Positions 8,263 to 11,318 of a DNA stretch of 11,318 nt are shown in pieces. Every line of letters starts with the position of its first letter. Position 1 is the stretch's first letter. Origin of the DNA: Thermoflexibacter sp. (GTDB lineage: Bacteria > Bacteroidota > Bacteroidia > Cytophagales > Thermoflexibacteraceae); the NCBI GenBank assembly GCA_025455345.1, contig JALOMS010000092.1:1-11318 (forward strand), read 5' to 3'. The notes beneath the pieces are model-generated. The model saw nothing but the letters and a program-made list of their open reading frames with translations, ran no database searches and was not told the origin of the DNA. The translations under genes were made by a program, and so were the position numbers.

Positions 8263-11200
8263 TCAAGTAATAAAACTATCCATTTCAAGTTTTATTAACT
8301 CCATGCTGGGGTTTGTAGTAGCATTAAAAACCCTTGCGACCAAAAATTTCTCAGATGTTTTGATAAGAGAAATTTGATTATCTGAAAATAGAGGTTGTTT
8401 GCCTGAAAAATAAGAACCTTCGGTTGATTTTACTTCAATACAAGTCTTCTTTCCCAGTTCTTCTATATAAATATCATGGTCTTTCATCGGTTCTCCCATT
8501 TGCCGATACCACATAATTCTTACTTTTCCTGCTATTTCAAAAATACCCCCACTAAAAACATTCCCTTGCGTATTGTATTCTTTTTGATAAAACTGAATTA
8601 ATTGATAAAACACATACTCTTCTCCTGCTCTACCAATTGTATCATAATAGTCATCAAAAGACGGATTATTAACAGGTGACTCATCTTTGTAAGACTGTGG
8701 AATTGTGCTAATTTTAGTATTATCAATAATAGAAGTATCGTATCCTTTTTCTTTCAAGTATTCTATTCCATTAGCAAAACTCTCTAAAATCAAAACAGTT
8801 AAAATACGTTGATTGTCATTAGAACGAATATTAAGGAATTTACCTAAGGGTTCAACTAACCCATCTAATACTCTTGGACTGTACCAATTACCTACATAAT
8901 AGAAGTTGTTAACTTCTACCCAAGAACTACGCTTTTGGGTATATTTTTCATCTCCATAAGATAAAATAATTTCAGATGTTTCAAAGAAGTACATATATGA
9001 AAGTTTATTAACTATCCTTATGTATTCTTCTTCCCAATCTTTACTATTCCCTGATTTCCCTACTATAATCAAGGCGATTAACGGAGCTATTTGGGAAAGT
9101 TTATTTTTAAAACTCTTAATTTCAAATTTATTATCAGGCATAATAGCAAAGATATTGTCAATGATTTTGACCCCAAATAATCGCATTAACTCAATAGTTT
9201 CTGTGGTTATTTTTTGAAGATATGCTAAATTAGAAGCTTCAAATCCTTCTCCATCGACAATAGACAAATCTTTAGGGAGATAAAACTCATAACCTCCTTT
9301 TGAAAGAAGTTTATTAGTTTCCCCCCAAACACTAATTCTTTGCGTTTCTTCTTGGTGTAAATTTAAAGAGGCTAATTCCTTATAAATCAAACTTATTCGC
9401 TCTTTATTTTCTTTCTGTTCTTCTTCGGAAGTATTATTGTCTTGCCAAATTGCTGCAAGAATTTCTAAGTAATTATCAAATTCTAAATTGGGTTTGAAAT
9501 TTAAAAGCTTTAACCATTCGGGAGGAACAGCTTCATTATAATCAAAAACAGGCAAATATTTTCCTGCTATTTCGTTGATTTGCGGAATATTATTACTGAA
9601 AACTTCTGACGATTTTCGGCAATTTTTTTGAGTTGTGGGAACAATTTCAATATTTTCAATTAGCCAATGAAAATAAGGAATAATACCTAAACTTCGCCAC
9701 TTAAAATAAAAACAATAGCCTTTATCATAATCATATTGTGTTGCAAGGTTATTTGTCAGTACATTATGCCAAAATAATTTAGAAAATTGGTAATTATCTA
9801 CACAAAGTTCTACAAATGAAACTTTGTTTATTTTATATGACAAGATAGAGTTAGCGTAACCATAATTTGGAAAGCCTGTTTTTAATTCAAAATATGATTT
9901 ATCAAACCTACCTTGTGTTTGATAAACTTCTTGTTCTACCCAAGACAAACTTTGACTTACTGCAATTTTCAACAAAAAAGTTTTCCATTCGCTTTTTAAA
10001 TCTTTCCCTTCGAGATAATTCTCAGAAACATAAAAATCATTTTTGTAGGCACTTTCTAACCGTAATTCAGGCTCGTAGAAATTAGAAAGAAATGAATTTT
10101 CTGCTGTAACTAACGAATTTTCTTTGGTAAGAAGTTTTAGACTTTGCAATTTTTCATAATGTCCGTCTTGTAAAATTCCTTTTTTATGAGCATTAAACAA
10201 ATATCTACCTACTTGTATTGCATTTTCTGTTGTAATAAAAATATCTCCTTGTCCAATTATCGTTTTTTCAATAAAACTAATATCGGTAGGTTCTTGAATG
10301 CCAAGCGAAACAAGCCAGTTTCTAATGTGTGTTTTTTCGTTTATTTTTAGAAAGACTTCGGAATGAATAATACACAAATCGGCTTTAAAATCGTCTGTGA
10401 ACTGAACAGCAGGGAAATAAATATTTTTTGGACTTTCCAAATTTTCTTTTTCGTCAAAAATAAAAGCTGTATTTCTTAGTTTTTCATTCCAAACACTTCT
10501 ACCTTCTTCATCTTTACTTCTTTCAGATTGTTCATAAAGGAATAAAATCAGTTTAAAATTTTCTTCTAATTTATGTTCTCTTTTAAAAATATCAGAAGAC
10601 AAAAAGCCTTTTAAGTCCTCAATATCAAATATTTTAACACCTAATCTTTTTAATATAATTATAGGTTCAAGGTAAGGAACAAAAGATGAAATAGAAAGAA
10701 ACTTATTATTGATGTATTCAAGAAGTGTTTCTTTATGAATTGTATTTGTAGAAATATTAGTTTTATCAAAAATAGCATTACCTACTTTGAGCAAATCACC
10801 TTGTAAATTTGGAATAAACGCAATTTCACTTACTGCTTTATCATAACTCGTATTAAAACTGGTAGAAAAAGCAGAGTCCTTCAATTTATTTGGTATGATT
10901 TGCAAAAAGTGATTTTTATATTCTTTATTTTTAGCAATTTCTGCTATCCACATAAAGAAATACCATGCTATTTTCTCAAAAAGATATTGATTCCAAGTAT
11001 TGTCTTCATGTAATTTTTGCCTTCCTGCATCTGTCAAAAAACTTGCATTTACTAAAAATGGGAAATTGAAGTTTATAGAAGTGGGTAAATAAGTAAAAAT
11101 CAGTCTTTGCTGTTCTGGAACAGGAATAATTTTTTCATTTTCTAATGGAATAACAAATTGAATTTCAGTTTCAAAGGCTTCTTTTAATCTTATAGGAGCT

Positions 11201-11318
11201 TTGTCATCATTTTGTAAAGCTATTTTAATATGATTTTCTATGGGGAAAGATTGACTTTTGATTAACCATTGACTATGAGGAAAACCATTCTTAGTTAGTT
11301 CTAAGATATTTTTGTGAA
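8263..11318 (-). CDS. Sacsin/HSP90-like ATPase protein with C-terminal DUF3883 nuclease-like domain, 5' end missing
   Basis: The frame is open to the right edge, so the N terminus is missing; 1017 complete codons are visible (numbered from the first complete one). Residues 85-93 FPFLVNASF, followed by TDAGRQKLHEDNTWNQ, match the segment that ends the ATPase module in sacsin-like HSP90-type (GHKL) proteins; the nucleotide-binding boxes must lie upstream. The middle has two sacsin-like blocks, around 282-302 (NTAFIFDE...NIYFP) and 393-421 (LKLLTKENSLV...FYEPELRLE). The last 123 residues (895-1017) start with GRAGEEYVF and contain KDHDIYIEEL and CIEVKSTEGS. This is a DUF3883 (NOV_C-like) arrangement with PD-(D/E)XK-type residues Glu899/900, Asp948, Glu961 and Lys963. 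Likely a cytoplasmic ATP-driven DNA- or RNA-acting protein; such fusions are often found with defence or restriction genes, but no partner is visible here. Sampled stretches are about 27-38% GC, lower than the next gene, suggesting horizontal transfer. Confidence 0.88.
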   Translation of the reverse strand, partial: HKNILELTKNGFPHSQWLIKSQSFPIENHIKIALQNDDKAPIRLKEAFETEIQFVIPLENEKIIPVPEQQRLIFTYLPTSINFNFPFLVNASFLTDAGRQKLHEDNTWNQYLFEKIAWYFFMWIAEIAKNKEYKNHFLQIIPNKLKDSAFSTSFNTSYDKAVSEIAFIPNLQGDLLKVGNAIFDKTNISTNTIHKETLLEYINNKFLSISSFVPYLEPIIILKRLGVKIFDIEDLKGFLSSDIFKREHKLEENFKLILFLYEQSERSKDEEGRSVWNEKLRNTAFIFDEKENLESPKNIYFPAVQFTDDFKADLCIIHSEVFLKINEKTHIRNWLVSLGIQEPTDISFIEKTIIGQGDIFITTENAIQVGRYLFNAHKKGILQDGHYEKLQSLKLLTKENSLVTAENSFLSNFYEPELRLESAYKNDFYVSENYLEGKDLKSEWKTFLLKIAVSQSLSWVEQEVYQTQGRFDKSYFELKTGFPNYGYANSILSYKINKVSFVELCVDNYQFSKLFWHNVLTNNLATQYDYDKGYCFYFKWRSLGIIPYFHWLIENIEIVPTTQKNCRKSSEVFSNNIPQINEIAGKYLPVFDYNEAVPPEWLKLLNFKPNLEFDNYLEILAAIWQDNNTSEEEQKENKERISLIYKELASLNLHQEETQRISVWGETNKLLSKGGYEFYLPKDLSIVDGEGFEASNLAYLQKITTETIELMRLFGVKIIDNIFAIMPDNKFEIKSFKNKLSQIAPLIALIIVGKSGNSKDWEEEYIRIVNKLSYMYFFETSEIILSYGDEKYTQKRSSWVEVNNFYYVGNWYSPRVLDGLVEPLGKFLNIRSNDNQRILTVLILESFANGIEYLKEKGYDTSIIDNTKISTIPQSYKDESPVNNPSFDDYYDTIGRAGEEYVFYQLIQFYQKEYNTQGNVFSGGIFEIAGKVRIMWYRQMGEPMKDHDIYIEELGKKTCIEVKSTEGSYFSGKQPLFSDNQISLIKTSEKFLVARVFNATTNPSMELIKLEMDSFIT

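Noticed and set aside
11035..11037. TTG as the start of the ATPase-DUF3883 protein
   Set aside because: The same frame is open for 93 more codons to the window edge and that part encodes conserved sacsin-like ATPase sequence, so the gene continues beyond the window.

Overview
The window looks like chromosomal DNA of a member of the phylum Bacteroidota, probably a free-living Cytophagia- or Flavobacteriia-like organism. The evidence is AT-rich sequence, starts without a clear Shine-Dalgarno motif, two secreted proteins of unknown function with a Bacteroidota look, and a large secreted ThuA/beta-propeller/HEAT/cupredoxin protein. No tRNA, rRNA, CRISPR array, insertion sequence or phage gene is visible. 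All five real genes lie on the minus strand, so transcription runs from right to left.

Region by region, in transcription order: (1) 11318-8263 holds a very large gene whose 5' end lies outside the window. Its visible 1017 residues carry the tail of a sacsin/HSP90-like ATPase module, a long middle region with sacsin-like motifs, and a C-terminal DUF3883-type domain with PD-(D/E)XK nuclease-like residues. It is clearly more AT-rich than its neighbour and is the best candidate here for an accessory, possibly anti-phage, gene. (2) 8186-4470 encodes a 1238-residue exported protein: a ThuA domain, a PQQ-dehydrogenase-like propeller with two calcium-type loops, HEAT-like helices, a CARDB domain that seems to be spliced into the helical region, and a complete azurin-type copper site at the C terminus. 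No haem c motif is present. (3) A strong hairpin at 4427-4459 follows that gene. (4) 4344-3181 and 3221-777 are two overlapping genes, one for a putative lipoprotein and one for a large membrane-anchored or secreted protein; they are almost certainly co-transcribed and have no known function. (5) 776-515 has no gene. (6) 514-29 encodes a small FCP1/NIF-type HAD phosphatase that must start at TTG.

The genes do not form one obvious pathway. The large copper protein and the lipoprotein pair are all predicted to act outside the cytoplasm. The ATPase-DUF3883 protein and the HAD phosphatase are predicted to be cytoplasmic. The two points most worth following up are the ATPase-nuclease fusion cut by the right edge and the unusual domain order of the copper protein.
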